Below are positions 1-5,534 of a DNA stretch of 5,733 nucleotides, piece by piece. The notes beneath the pieces are model-generated. The model searched no databases. It worked only from the letters and a program-made list of their open reading frames with translations, and was not told where the DNA came from. The position numbers were made by a program, and so were the translations under genes. The stretch is taken from positions 1 through 5,733 of the forward strand of contig DATIFQ010000065.1 in NCBI GenBank assembly GCA_035455185.1, in the 5' to 3' direction. The first letter of the stretch is position 1. Every line of letters begins with the position of its first letter. This DNA is from JAEHDI01 sp035455185 (lineage in GTDB: Bacteria > Acidobacteriota > Terriglobia > Bryobacterales > Bryobacteraceae).

Positions 1-443
1 TCGTAGGGTGGAGCGCCAGGGTCATGAGTCCAAACTGTAATATTCCGCCAGCCGTTGGATCTCCTCGTTAACACGCGAATGGGAGGACTGGTGGTGAGAA
101 TACTTGCCACTCTTCTCCAAGAGGCCGCTTGAGGCGTCAAAACAAGGGTTGGGCAGCCTCCGCTGCCACACCACGAGCTGCCGAGCAAGAAAACGATTGC
201 CTCATCTTTCCCATCAGCGTTTAGATCAACAAAGGCTCTCGCATAACGCGTAACATCCTCACCTGGAAACTGCTTTTGCCTGACGTACTCCCGGAGAAAC
301 GTTCTTAGAGACTCTTCCCGTGGCACCGATGATATCGCGGGCCGCGGTGCGGACTGTGAGAAACATGTAACCGCCAGAGCCGTCAAGCCACATATTCGAA
401 ATGGCGAACGCGCCAGCCAAGACGCGGACAAGGTTTTCCGCAT
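1..443 (-). CDS. Secreted protein of unknown function, EF-hand-like Asp loop and WCGSGGC motif (3' end cut by window edge)
   Basis: An open frame of 147 whole codons starts at ATG 443-441 and reads without a stop off the left edge, so only the N-terminal part is present. GAGGTGG at 454-448, seven bases ahead, is a good ribosome binding site, and an in-frame stop lies just upstream at 455-453. Residues 1-32 look like a signal peptide: basic start (MRK), hydrophobic core about 17-28, then small residues. The mature part has a DLNADGKDE loop (73-81), which resembles the calcium-binding or FG-GAP type loop D-x-N-x-D-G-x-x-E, followed by AIVFLL and WCGSGGC (91-97), whose two cysteines could pair after export. 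Further on are PPIRVL (120-125) and NGWRNITVW (130-138). I recall similar secreted proteins of unknown function in acidobacteria, but cannot name a family. The signal peptide, ribosome site and motif pattern make a real gene likely. Function is unknown. Confidence 0.72.
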   Translation of the reverse strand, partial: MRKTLSASWLARSPFRICGLTALAVTCFSQSAPRPAISSVPREESLRTFLREYVRQKQFPGEDVTRYARAFVDLNADGKDEAIVFLLGSSWCGSGGCPTLVLTPQAASWRRVASILTTSPPIRVLTRRSNGWRNITVWTHDPGAPPY

Positions 444-447
444 ACGT

Positions 448-454
448 CCACCTC
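448..454 (-). promoter_or_regulatory. Shine-Dalgarno GAGGTGG fixing the start at 443
   Basis: On the minus strand GAGGTGG precedes ATG 443 with a seven-base spacer. It overlaps the TGA (455-453) that ends a short upstream frame, so re-initiation coupled to that stop is possible. This site supports the frame starting at 443 over an overlapping frame that starts with TTG at 456. Confidence 0.55.
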
Positions 455-553
455 AACGGAAGCAGTCCATCAGTTTCATGACGGTGCTTCCGTAGTTGCC
501 ATGAAGCCGACTACCTACATCGATCGTGCCCAGGTCTGTGGCAGCTCACGTGG

Positions 554-581
554 GGCGGACGATCGCATTTTGTCGTCCGCC
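554..581 (-). terminator. Perfect 9-bp hairpin just after pntAA, no U-tract
   Basis: GGCGGACGA (554-562) and TCGTCCGCC (573-581) are exact reverse complements separated by a 10-base loop. The hairpin begins eight bases past the stop codon of the transhydrogenase gene at 590, the usual place for a 3' end. On the minus strand the bases following the stem (CCACGTGAGC...) contain no run of T, so this is not a classic intrinsic terminator. It may act as a 3'-end stabiliser, or as a terminator that relies on Rho or on stem strength. Being symmetric, it would also form in plus-strand RNA. Confidence 0.5.
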
Positions 582-589
582 TGCGACTC

Positions 590-1744
590 TCACTGGTTGC
601 CGAGCAGCTCCAGGATGCGGGGGTGGACCACCGCTCCCCCGCGGGTCAAGAGCGTATCGCGTCCGATCTCGTCCTCGTTATCCGGCTGCGATAGAACGTT
701 CTTGGCGAGGTGCACGAAGAAGTTTGTGATGTTCTTCGCGTACAGCTGGCTGGAGTGATAGGGCACCGTCGCCGGCAGATTTCCAGGCCCGAGGACGGTG
801 ACTCCGTTGTCGACGACGACCTCATCCATGCGGGTCGACTCGCAGTTCCCGCCGCGCTCCGCCGCCAGGTCAACGATCACGGAGCCTGGCGCCATTCCGG
901 CGACCATATCCCGAGTGATCAGCACCGGGGCCTTCTTGCCGGGCACGGCAGCGGTGGAGATCACCACATCGCTCTCGGCCACCACGCGGCCCATCAGTTC
1001 CCTTTGCCGGCGGTAGAACGATTCGTCCTGTGCCTGGGCGTAGCCGCCCTTGTCTTCCGCCCCCGCTGTTTCGAGCGGCAGCTCGATGAACTTGGCGCCC
1101 ACGCTCTGCACTTGCTCACGCACCGCGGGCCGGACGTCGTACGCGCTGACCACTCCGCCGAGACGCCTTGCGGTTGCAATCGCCTGAAGACCGGCTACGC
1201 CGGCGCCGATTACAAAAACCTTGGCGGGCACGATACTCCCCGCAGCCGTTGTCAGCATAGGGAAGAGCTTCGGGAGCCGCTCTGCGGCCAGCAGAACGGC
1301 CTTGTATCCTGCCACCGTGGCCATCGACGACAGGGCGTCCATGCTCTGAGCGCGCGTAATACGCGGCATCAGTTCCATGGAATACGCAGTAACGCCGGTG
1401 GGCGCCACCTCCCGGAGATGGGCAGGAAACGAGAGCGGATCGAAGAATCCGATCACAACCTGGCCGGACCGATACAGGGAGAGATCCTCCTTGCCGGCCT
1501 CCGGATTGCTACCGTAAGTACGTACCTGGGCGATCACATCGGCGGCCGTGAACACATCCGCCCGCGAGGAAACCACGCGTGCTCCCTTCTCCGTGTATTC
1601 GGAATCCGGAAAGCCGGCGGATGTGCCGGCGCCGGACTCGATGATCACCTGGTGGCCCGCTTTCGCGAGGGGCTGGAGCGCGGTCGGGACGAGCGCTACC
1701 CTGCGCTCTCCTGGGTATGTTTCCTTAGGAACGCCGATGGTCAT
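590..1744 (-). CDS. pntAA: Proton-translocating NAD(P)+ transhydrogenase, soluble alpha-1 subunit (domain I, PntAA)
   Basis: This 384-residue protein is the NAD(H)-binding domain I of transhydrogenase, which in the full enzyme passes hydride between NADH and NADP+ while the membrane part moves protons. The N-terminal AlaDh/PNT half (about 1-140) opens with IGVPKETYPGERRVALVP. MPRITRAQSMDALSS (126-140) is the conserved loop whose Arg, Gln, Asp and Ser (R128, Q133, D136, S139) contact the nicotinamide side. The Rossmann half has GAGVAG (180-185) and YDVRP (202-206), where D203 fits NAD(H) preference. GGY (233-235) marks the mobile loop, and TAAVPGKKAPVLI (264-276) is typical. The length matches the alpha-1 subunit of three-gene systems and there is no membrane helix, unlike the roughly 510-residue E. 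coli PntA. Alanine dehydrogenase is related, but these loops favour PntA. The ribosome site is weak (GGTAAG, 11 bases ahead). The partners pntAB and pntB are absent on both sides. Confidence 0.93.
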   Translation of the reverse strand: MTIGVPKETYPGERRVALVPTALQPLAKAGHQVIIESGAGTSAGFPDSEYTEKGARVVSSRADVFTAADVIAQVRTYGSNPEAGKEDLSLYRSGQVVIGFFDPLSFPAHLREVAPTGVTAYSMELMPRITRAQSMDALSSMATVAGYKAVLLAAERLPKLFPMLTTAAGSIVPAKVFVIGAGVAGLQAIATARRLGGVVSAYDVRPAVREQVQSVGAKFIELPLETAGAEDKGGYAQAQDESFYRRQRELMGRVVAESDVVISTAAVPGKKAPVLITRDMVAGMAPGSVIVDLAAERGGNCESTRMDEVVVDNGVTVLGPGNLPATVPYHSSQLYAKNITNFFVHLAKNVLSQPDNEDEIGRDTLLTRGGAVVHPRILELLGNQ

Positions 1745-1790
1745 AAGTTGTACAGCTTACCAACGTGCGGGCCTCCCGTGTGGGACCGCG

Positions 1791-2705
1791 CTATGTGGGC
1801 AGACCGGCGACGCGCCGGACGATGTCCGCGTTCTCGCGGACCTCATCCTTGAACCGCGGGTACATGCCGACGATCACCGCGTCTTTCGGCTTAATGTTAT
1901 CGAAGGCGAAGCGGAACGCCGCCTCCAACTCTTTCGGGCTCTCTGCCGAGCGGCCAGCGGCGAGGATCTTGAATCCAAGGCAGGTTTTCCTGGTTGCGCG
2001 AATCACCTTACACACCCGGGCGGGATCGCCCTCGAGGAAGACCTTTCCGAGGGGGAGTTCGCCGAGCATCTGCTTGATCTCCTCCTTGGTCCGGCTGAAC
2101 TGGTAGAAGCAGGCCATGTAAAAGTCGATGTCCCAGTTCCGTTCCTCCACGTACTCGATGATCTTCGGGTCGTGGGTGGAGAGGCCGACCAGCACACCGC
2201 TCTGCCGCACGGTCTTCAGGAACGTGTGGACCTTGTCGATCTCGCCGGCGCGAAAGCGCTGATCGGTAACGCCGCCGTGGTGGACGATGCCGAGCGGACC
2301 CAATTTGGCGGTCTGCGGGATCAGCGCGAGGTTGTCTTTCATCTCGCCGCCGCCGAGCAGAATCCAGTTGAGCTTGCCGCCCTCCGCCTGATGACGCTTC
2401 AGCCCCGCCATTCCTTTCGGGTTGTAACTGAACTGGTGAGTATTGATGCCGCTCTGCTCCGCCATGCGCAGTGTCTTCGCGATGTTCTCTTCCGTCGACC
2501 ATTCCCGCATATGGTGGTCGAGCGAGTAGATGCCATAGGAGTACCCGTTGAACGGATTGGAGCCGATAATCAACCGGGTGATGTCGTGACTGCCCAACCT
2601 GACCGTCGGCAAAGCAGGCGACACCGCGGCGGACAAGCGGCTGCCGGCGAGAGCAACTCCGGCGGCGGACTGGAACAGCCTACGTCTGGATGTCGTGGTA
2701 ACCAT
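1791..2705 (-). CDS. Tat-exported aldo/keto-reductase-like TIM-barrel protein
   Basis: A 304-residue protein. I chose ATG 2705 because GGGAGG sits just ahead of it; an in-frame GTG at 2717 would make the start overlap that site. The N-terminus TTTSRRRLFQSAAGVALAG is a twin-arginine signal (RRLFQ, 8-12, then a hydrophobic stretch), so export in folded form is expected. The rest resembles distant aldo/keto reductases: VRLGSHDITRLIIGSNPF (35-52) matches the barrel start, SGINTHQFSY (85-94) sits where the catalytic Asp/Tyr segment of the family lies, GIVHHGG (139-145) where the catalytic His lies, and the C-terminal FKILAAGR (245-252) and VGMYPRFKDEVRENADIVRR (279-298) resemble the cofactor-binding end. 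The usual Asp of the DTA(x)xYG motif appears to be missing. Substrate and activity are unknown. The stop lies 46 bases before pntAA on the same strand, so the two may be co-transcribed. Confidence 0.8.
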   Translation of the reverse strand: MVTTTSRRRLFQSAAGVALAGSRLSAAVSPALPTVRLGSHDITRLIIGSNPFNGYSYGIYSLDHHMREWSTEENIAKTLRMAEQSGINTHQFSYNPKGMAGLKRHQAEGGKLNWILLGGGEMKDNLALIPQTAKLGPLGIVHHGGVTDQRFRAGEIDKVHTFLKTVRQSGVLVGLSTHDPKIIEYVEERNWDIDFYMACFYQFSRTKEEIKQMLGELPLGKVFLEGDPARVCKVIRATRKTCLGFKILAAGRSAESPKELEAAFRFAFDNIKPKDAVIVGMYPRFKDEVRENADIVRRVAGLPT

Positions 2706-2708
2706 GGG

Positions 2709-2715
2709 ACCTCCC
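2709..2715 (-). promoter_or_regulatory. Shine-Dalgarno GGGAGGT deciding start at 2705
   Basis: On the minus strand GGGAGGT is followed by CCC and ATG 2705. The spacer from GGAGG is four bases, on the short side, but the match to the anti-Shine-Dalgarno is strong. It favours ATG 2705 over the GTG at 2717, which would place the start upstream of this site. Confidence 0.55.
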
Positions 2716-2742
2716 ACCGAGTTTCAGACCTCGAATTCTCAC

Positions 2743-2760
2743 TTTATACCAGAAGTCTGG
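2743..2760 (-). promoter_or_regulatory. Possible -10 (TATAAA) next to a small dyad, promoter of the leftward genes
   Basis: On the minus strand TATAAA (2748-2743, in GGTATAAAGT) lies 38 bases ahead of ATG 2705. Directly upstream of it is the interrupted palindrome CCAGA-AG-TCTGG (2749-2760), which could be an operator. No convincing -35 hexamer is visible at the expected distance (GCTACG at 2771-2766), so this is a weak call based on position and the -10 match only. Confidence 0.25.
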
Positions 2761-2798
2761 AATTTCGTAGCCGGGAGCCGTCGAAAAAGTTGCGTTGC

Positions 2799-2827
2799 GG
2801 AACCCGCCCTAGCGCGTATTGGATACT
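2799..2827 (+). promoter_or_regulatory. Candidate ECF-type promoter of the sigma operon (GGAAC ... GATACT)
   Basis: GGAAC at 2799-2803 matches the -35 element common to many ECF sigma factors, and GATACT at 2822-2827 lies 18 bases further, a usable spacing for a -10. Transcription would then start near 2834, about 15 bases ahead of GTG 2849, which fits that start but not a TTG start at 2819. Many ECF factors transcribe their own operon, so this could be self-activation. GGAAC alone is common by chance, so the call rests on spacing and position. Confidence 0.3.
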
Positions 2828-2848
2828 GAGAGGGAAAGAGACGTCGGC

Positions 2849-3406
2849 GTGACGGAGCCAGCGACTGGAATCGTCGATCGGGATCTGCCGGACGAAGGCA
2901 CCGTCGAAGTGTTTGCCGCGCTGGTTCGAGAGCACCAGGCGATGGTGTACAGTCTGGCGCACCACTTCCTGCGCGACCCAGGAGCGGCCGAAGAACTCGC
3001 GCAGGAGGTATTTCTCCAACTGTATGAGCATCTGGACGATATCGAGTCGCCGGCCCATGCCGCTCACTGGCTCCGAAGGGTCACCAGTCACCGTTGTATT
3101 GACCGCGCCCGGCGACGGTCGCATCGGCCCGAAGCGCGTGAAGTGCAACTCACCGAGGTTGTGGAGCCACGATCGCCGGCCGAAAGCAGTGATCCGCTGC
3201 TGGCCGAGAAACTCCGAAAACTGGTCGCTTCACTGCCGGAGAAACCCCGGATGGTGGTGATCCTCCACTTCCAGGAGGATTTGGACGCCTCGGAGATCGC
3301 CTCTGTGTTGAACATGCCGGTCTCGACGGTCCGCAGCCACCTCCAGCGGGCGCTGGTCATGCTCCGCGAGAAAGCGGCGCGCACTCTTGGAGATTTGAAG
3401 TCATGA
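2849..3406 (+). CDS. ECF-type RNA polymerase sigma factor (sigma-70 family)
   Basis: A 185-residue factor that would direct RNA polymerase to a specific promoter set. Region 2 spans about residues 22-90: FAALVREHQAMVYSLAHHFL, then AAEELAQEVFLQLYEHLDD (46-64, core binding), then HWLRRVTSHRCIDRARRR (73-90, the -10 recognition and melting part). Region 4 spans about 119-173 with a helix-turn-helix ASEIASVLNMPVSTVRSHLQ (147-166) for the -35 element, preceded by LVASLPEKPRMVVILHF. There is no region 1 or 3, which defines the ECF class. I take GTG 2849 as start because purine-rich GAGAGGGAAAGAG (2828-2840) lies ahead. A TTG at 2819 would add ten residues but has no ribosome site. The gene overlaps the next by ATGA. 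The ECF class is certain; the regulon cannot be seen. Confidence 0.92.
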   Translation: MTEPATGIVDRDLPDEGTVEVFAALVREHQAMVYSLAHHFLRDPGAAEELAQEVFLQLYEHLDDIESPAHAAHWLRRVTSHRCIDRARRRSHRPEAREVQLTEVVEPRSPAESSDPLLAEKLRKLVASLPEKPRMVVILHFQEDLDASEIASVLNMPVSTVRSHLQRALVMLREKAARTLGDLKS

Positions 3407-3750
3407 AACGCATGGAAGACGAATTGCGGCAAGCATTGCAGAGGCACTCGCCTCCGGAGGGATTCGCGGATCGGCTGCTGGCCAAGGCGGCGCGGCGGCC
3501 TGCCCGCGCGGAAGGCCGACGGAATCGCCGGGCTTTCGGCTGGTACGCCTGGCGATGGGCATCCGTTGCGGCGGTGGTGCTGGCAATGATCGCTGGAGTC
3601 CGTTACCAAAGGATCGAGGCGGCGCGGGGTATGGCTGCAAAAGAACAACTGGTTCTGGCTCTGCGGATCACTGCCGCCGAGCTCCAGTTCGCGCAGGAGA
3701 AGGTTCTCGAGATTGGCCGCGAAGGGCATCCGTCCGCTGTGGCCCATTGA
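3403..3750 (+). CDS. Putative anti-sigma factor, single-pass membrane protein
   Basis: A 115-residue protein whose ATG overlaps the sigma stop (ATGA, 3403-3406), so the two are translationally coupled; GGAGA at 3389-3393 is its ribosome site. Layout: an acidic and amphipathic N-terminal part (MEDELRQALQRHSPPEGFADRLL, about 4-26), a very basic stretch (about 31-43), one membrane helix (about 52-66, WASVAAVVLAMIAGV), and a C-terminal helix-rich part (about 72-107, possibly coiled coil) that should lie outside the inner membrane. The positive-inside rule puts the N-terminus in the cytoplasm, where it could hold the sigma factor. The HxxxCxxC zinc motif of many anti-sigma factors is absent; there is no cysteine at all. 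The role is inferred from position and topology, not from a recognised domain. Confidence 0.65.
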   Translation: MKRMEDELRQALQRHSPPEGFADRLLAKAARRPARAEGRRNRRAFGWYAWRWASVAAVVLAMIAGVRYQRIEAARGMAAKEQLVLALRITAAELQFAQEKVLEIGREGHPSAVAH

Positions 3751-3752
3751 TC

Positions 3753-3760
3753 AGGGAGGT
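3753..3760 (+). promoter_or_regulatory. Shine-Dalgarno AGGGAGGT deciding start at 3764
   Basis: AGGGAGGT lies just ahead of ATG 3764, four bases from the GGGAGG core. The same frame is open back to an ATG at 3713, inside the preceding gene, but the longer product would bury the signal peptide behind 17 extra residues, so 3764 is the real start. Confidence 0.7.
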
Positions 3761-3763
3761 CTC

Positions 3764-4312
3764 ATGAAAATCGTAGTTGTTTGCATTGTGCTGGCACTCT
3801 CGACCGCGCTGGCCCAGGAGATCGAGTTCCCGCCGAGCTTTCAAAAGCTGGCGGAAAAGGCAGTTGAGTCCGTCGACGTGACCCTGGACGGCGCCATGCT
3901 AAAGGCGGCGAGCAAGTTCCTGTCCGAGAAAAAGACGGAAGAGGGCGAGGCTAAGAAGCTGGTGAGCGGCCTGAAGGCCATCCGTGTCAGGAGCTTCAAG
4001 TTCGCCCAGGAGGCTGAGTATAGTGAGGCTGATGTCGCTCCGATCCGGTCACAATTGTCCTCTTCTTCCGGTTGGTCCAGAGTGGTGAGCGCAAAGAGCG
4101 GGCGCGAAAACGCCGGGGTCTACCTAAGAAAAGAGGGTGACGCGGTAGTGGGTCTGCTCGTGCTGGCGATGGAGCCGAAGGAGTTGACAGTCGTCAACAT
4201 CGTCGGGCCGATCGACCTGGACCAGCTCAGCAATCTCGGCGGAAGCCTCGGGATCCCGAGGGTGAGCATCAAGTCCAAAGAAAAGGACCAGAAGGAAAAA
4301 GACGACGAATAG
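3764..4312 (+). CDS. Exported DUF4252 domain protein, third gene of the sigma operon
   Basis: A 182-residue protein with a Sec signal peptide (MKIVVVCIVLALSTALAQ, likely cut after ALA at residue 17), followed by EIEFPPSFQKLAEKAVESVDVTLDGAMLKAASKFL, the usual opening of DUF4252 proteins. Other typical parts are VRSFKF (75-80), the YSEADVAPIRSQL segment (86-98) and EPKELTVVNIVGPIDLDQL (137-155), then LGIPRV (162-167). The last 13 residues (170-182) are almost all Lys, Glu and Asp and should be disordered. DUF4252 has no established biochemical function; such genes are often found beside ECF sigma and anti-sigma genes. It starts 13 bases after the putative anti-sigma gene, so one transcript is expected. 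A role as an envelope sensor or effector of the switch is possible but is inference. No cysteine remains in the mature protein, and no lipobox is seen. Confidence 0.88.
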   Translation: MKIVVVCIVLALSTALAQEIEFPPSFQKLAEKAVESVDVTLDGAMLKAASKFLSEKKTEEGEAKKLVSGLKAIRVRSFKFAQEAEYSEADVAPIRSQLSSSSGWSRVVSAKSGRENAGVYLRKEGDAVVGLLVLAMEPKELTVVNIVGPIDLDQLSNLGGSLGIPRVSIKSKEKDQKEKDDE

Positions 4313-4331
4313 GAACGCACCGCGTATCAGA

Positions 4332-4361
4332 CTTCCATAGCCCGTCACCGGACTGTACAAT
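4332..4361 (+). promoter_or_regulatory. Weak candidate promoter ahead of the DUF362 gene
   Basis: TGTACAAT (4354-4361) holds a good extended -10 (TACAAT with an upstream TG). CTTCCA at 4332-4337 is 18 bases upstream and only a partial match to TTGACA. The 77-base gap between stop 4312 and GTG 4390 contains no terminator hairpin that I can see, so read-through from the sigma operon is also possible. Confidence 0.3.
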
Positions 4362-4375
4362 AGGACCAATACTCA

Positions 4376-4383
4376 GAGGAGGT
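4376..4383 (+). promoter_or_regulatory. Strong Shine-Dalgarno GAGGAGGT for the GTG start at 4390
   Basis: GAGGAGGT ends six bases ahead of GTG 4390, close to ideal. It settles the start as GTG and keeps the twin-arginine signal at residues 5-6. Confidence 0.7.
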
Positions 4384-4389
4384 CGTCTG

Positions 4390-5499
4390 GTGACACATCA
4401 ACGACGGGAGTTTCTTCAGCGTGCGTTCCTGACCGCGGCGGCGACGGCGACGTATTCGAGTTGCGCCAAGGCGGTCCCGGGCAAGCTTGGCATCCCAGGC
4501 ACGTTCCGCGGGCGGGTGGTGGCCGTCGAACATCCAGGCAGCATCAGTTCCGCAGGGTATCAACGCGAGCCGGTGCGGCAGATGGTGCACAAGGGCATGA
4601 TGGAACTGACCGGCGCTCCCTCACCGCAGGAAGCATGGCGACACTTCTTCCAGCCGGGCGATGTTGTCGGCATCAAGGTCAACCCCGTCGGTCAGCCGCA
4701 CGTCATCTCCTCGGCGGAGGTCTTCCAGGAGATTGTCGAGGGGCTGAAGATGGCGGGCGTGAAGACACGCGACATCGTCGCCTACGACCGCTACAAGAAG
4801 ATGTTTGTCACCGGCGGTTTCGAGAAGTGGCTACCCGAGGGCGTGCGGTGGACGTGGGCCACCGAGAACTTCCACGAACTGCAGCTCGACATGGACGGGT
4901 ACGACGAGACCCACTACATGGAGACGCAGGTGGTTCTGCCGAAACAGAACCCGAGCGATCCGCATCACCGCCGTTCCTACGTGGCGAAGTTCCTCACCAA
5001 AGACGTCAACAAGATGGTCAACCTGGGCGTCTTGAAGCATCATCAGTCGGCCGGCATTACATTGGCGCTGAAGAACATGTCGCACGGGCTGGTGAACAAC
5101 GTAAGCCGAAGCCATTCGACACCCACCCTGAACACCTGCGGGACGTTTATTCCCGCGGTCGTCGACATCCCGATCATCCGGGAGCGCGTTGTGCTGCACA
5201 TCCTGGACGGCGTCCTCGGGGCGTACCACGGCGGGCCAGGCGGTAACGTGAAAAACTACATGTGGAACCACCAGACCATGTACTTCGCGACCGACCCGGT
5301 GGCGATGGACAGGATCGGGTGGAAGGTCATTGACGCGAAACGCACGGAGATGGGCATGAAGCCGGTCGGGGAGGCGCCTCCCGACAAGGACAGCACGTTC
5401 TACCGCATGCAGCCCGAGCACGTGGAGATCGCCGGCGTGCTTGGTCTCGGTGAATACGACGACAAGAAGATCGATCTGCGGAAGTTCAAGCTAGCCTGA
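4390..5499 (+). CDS. Tat-exported DUF362 domain protein
   Basis: A 369-residue protein starting at GTG. The N-terminus MTHQRREFLQRAFLTAAATA is a twin-arginine signal (RREFLQ, 5-10), likely cut after SSCAKA (residue 28). The body fits DUF362: PGDVVGIKVNPVG (89-101), ISSAEVFQEIVEGLKMAGV (106-124), VNLGVLKHHQSAGITLALKN (210-229), ILDGVLGAYHGGPGG (271-285) and ATDPVAMDRIGWKVIDAKR (300-318). In DUF362 proteins these segments form the common core; some members carry ferredoxin-type 4Fe-4S motifs. Here the only cysteines are C25 in the signal region and C250, so no such cluster can form. Export in folded form suggests a periplasmic protein, perhaps with a metal or cofactor, but the activity is unknown. 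YSSC (22-25) is a poor lipobox because of Tyr at -3. It may be expressed on its own or by read-through from the sigma operon. Confidence 0.87.
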   Translation: MTHQRREFLQRAFLTAAATATYSSCAKAVPGKLGIPGTFRGRVVAVEHPGSISSAGYQREPVRQMVHKGMMELTGAPSPQEAWRHFFQPGDVVGIKVNPVGQPHVISSAEVFQEIVEGLKMAGVKTRDIVAYDRYKKMFVTGGFEKWLPEGVRWTWATENFHELQLDMDGYDETHYMETQVVLPKQNPSDPHHRRSYVAKFLTKDVNKMVNLGVLKHHQSAGITLALKNMSHGLVNNVSRSHSTPTLNTCGTFIPAVVDIPIIRERVVLHILDGVLGAYHGGPGGNVKNYMWNHQTMYFATDPVAMDRIGWKVIDAKRTEMGMKPVGEAPPDKDSTFYRMQPEHVEIAGVLGLGEYDDKKIDLRKFKLA

Positions 5500-5502
5500 G
5501 CC

Positions 5503-5519
5503 CGGGGCAGTCCGCCCCG
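5503..5519 (+). terminator. Short GC hairpin after the DUF362 gene, no U-tract
   Basis: CGGGGC (5503-5508) and GCCCCG (5514-5519) form a 6-bp GC stem with a 5-base loop, four bases after stop codon 5499. No T-run follows (the next bases are CCAGCCGG), so intrinsic termination is uncertain. It may pause polymerase or mark a processed 3' end. Confidence 0.35.
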
Positions 5520-5528
5520 CCAGCCGGA

Positions 5529-5534
5529 TATAAT
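5529..5534 (+). promoter_or_regulatory. Perfect -10 hexamer TATAAT before the last gene
   Basis: TATAAT at 5529-5534 stands out in this GC-rich gap and lies 21 bases ahead of ATG 5555. The -35 window (5506-5511, GGCAGT) does not resemble TTGACA, so the promoter would be weak or need an activator. Transcription would start near 5541, inside the dyad that follows, giving a 5' leader of only about 14 bases. Confidence 0.4.

Noticed and set aside
259..456. Minus-strand 65-codon open frame starting with TTG at 456
   Set aside because: It overlaps the better frame starting at ATG 443, which has correct ribosome-site spacing, a signal peptide and an open frame to the window edge.
710..2852. Long plus-strand open frames (710-1852, 380 codons; 1548-2852, 434 codons) opposite pntAA and the aldo/keto-reductase-like gene
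   Set aside because: They lie antisense to two genes with recognisable protein families, overlap each other, and their products are rich in Arg, His and Gly with no domain pattern. Long antisense frames are expected in GC-rich coding DNA.
3088..3747. Minus-strand open frame of 219 codons opposite the sigma and putative anti-sigma genes
   Set aside because: It is antisense to a clear ECF sigma factor; composition is low-complexity Ser/Arg/Pro, and no motif or ribosome site supports it.
4312..4328. GGAAC ... CGTATC near 4312, similar in wording to GGAAC ... CGTATT at 2799-2820
   Set aside because: The gaps are only 6 and 11 bases, too short for an ECF promoter and not equal to each other; a five-base word is expected several times in this length by chance.
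4461..5421. Open frames inside the DUF362 gene on both strands (4461-5246 plus, 4831-5421 minus)
   Set aside because: The products are Arg-, Gly- or His/Val-rich shadows of a well supported gene and have no start signals.
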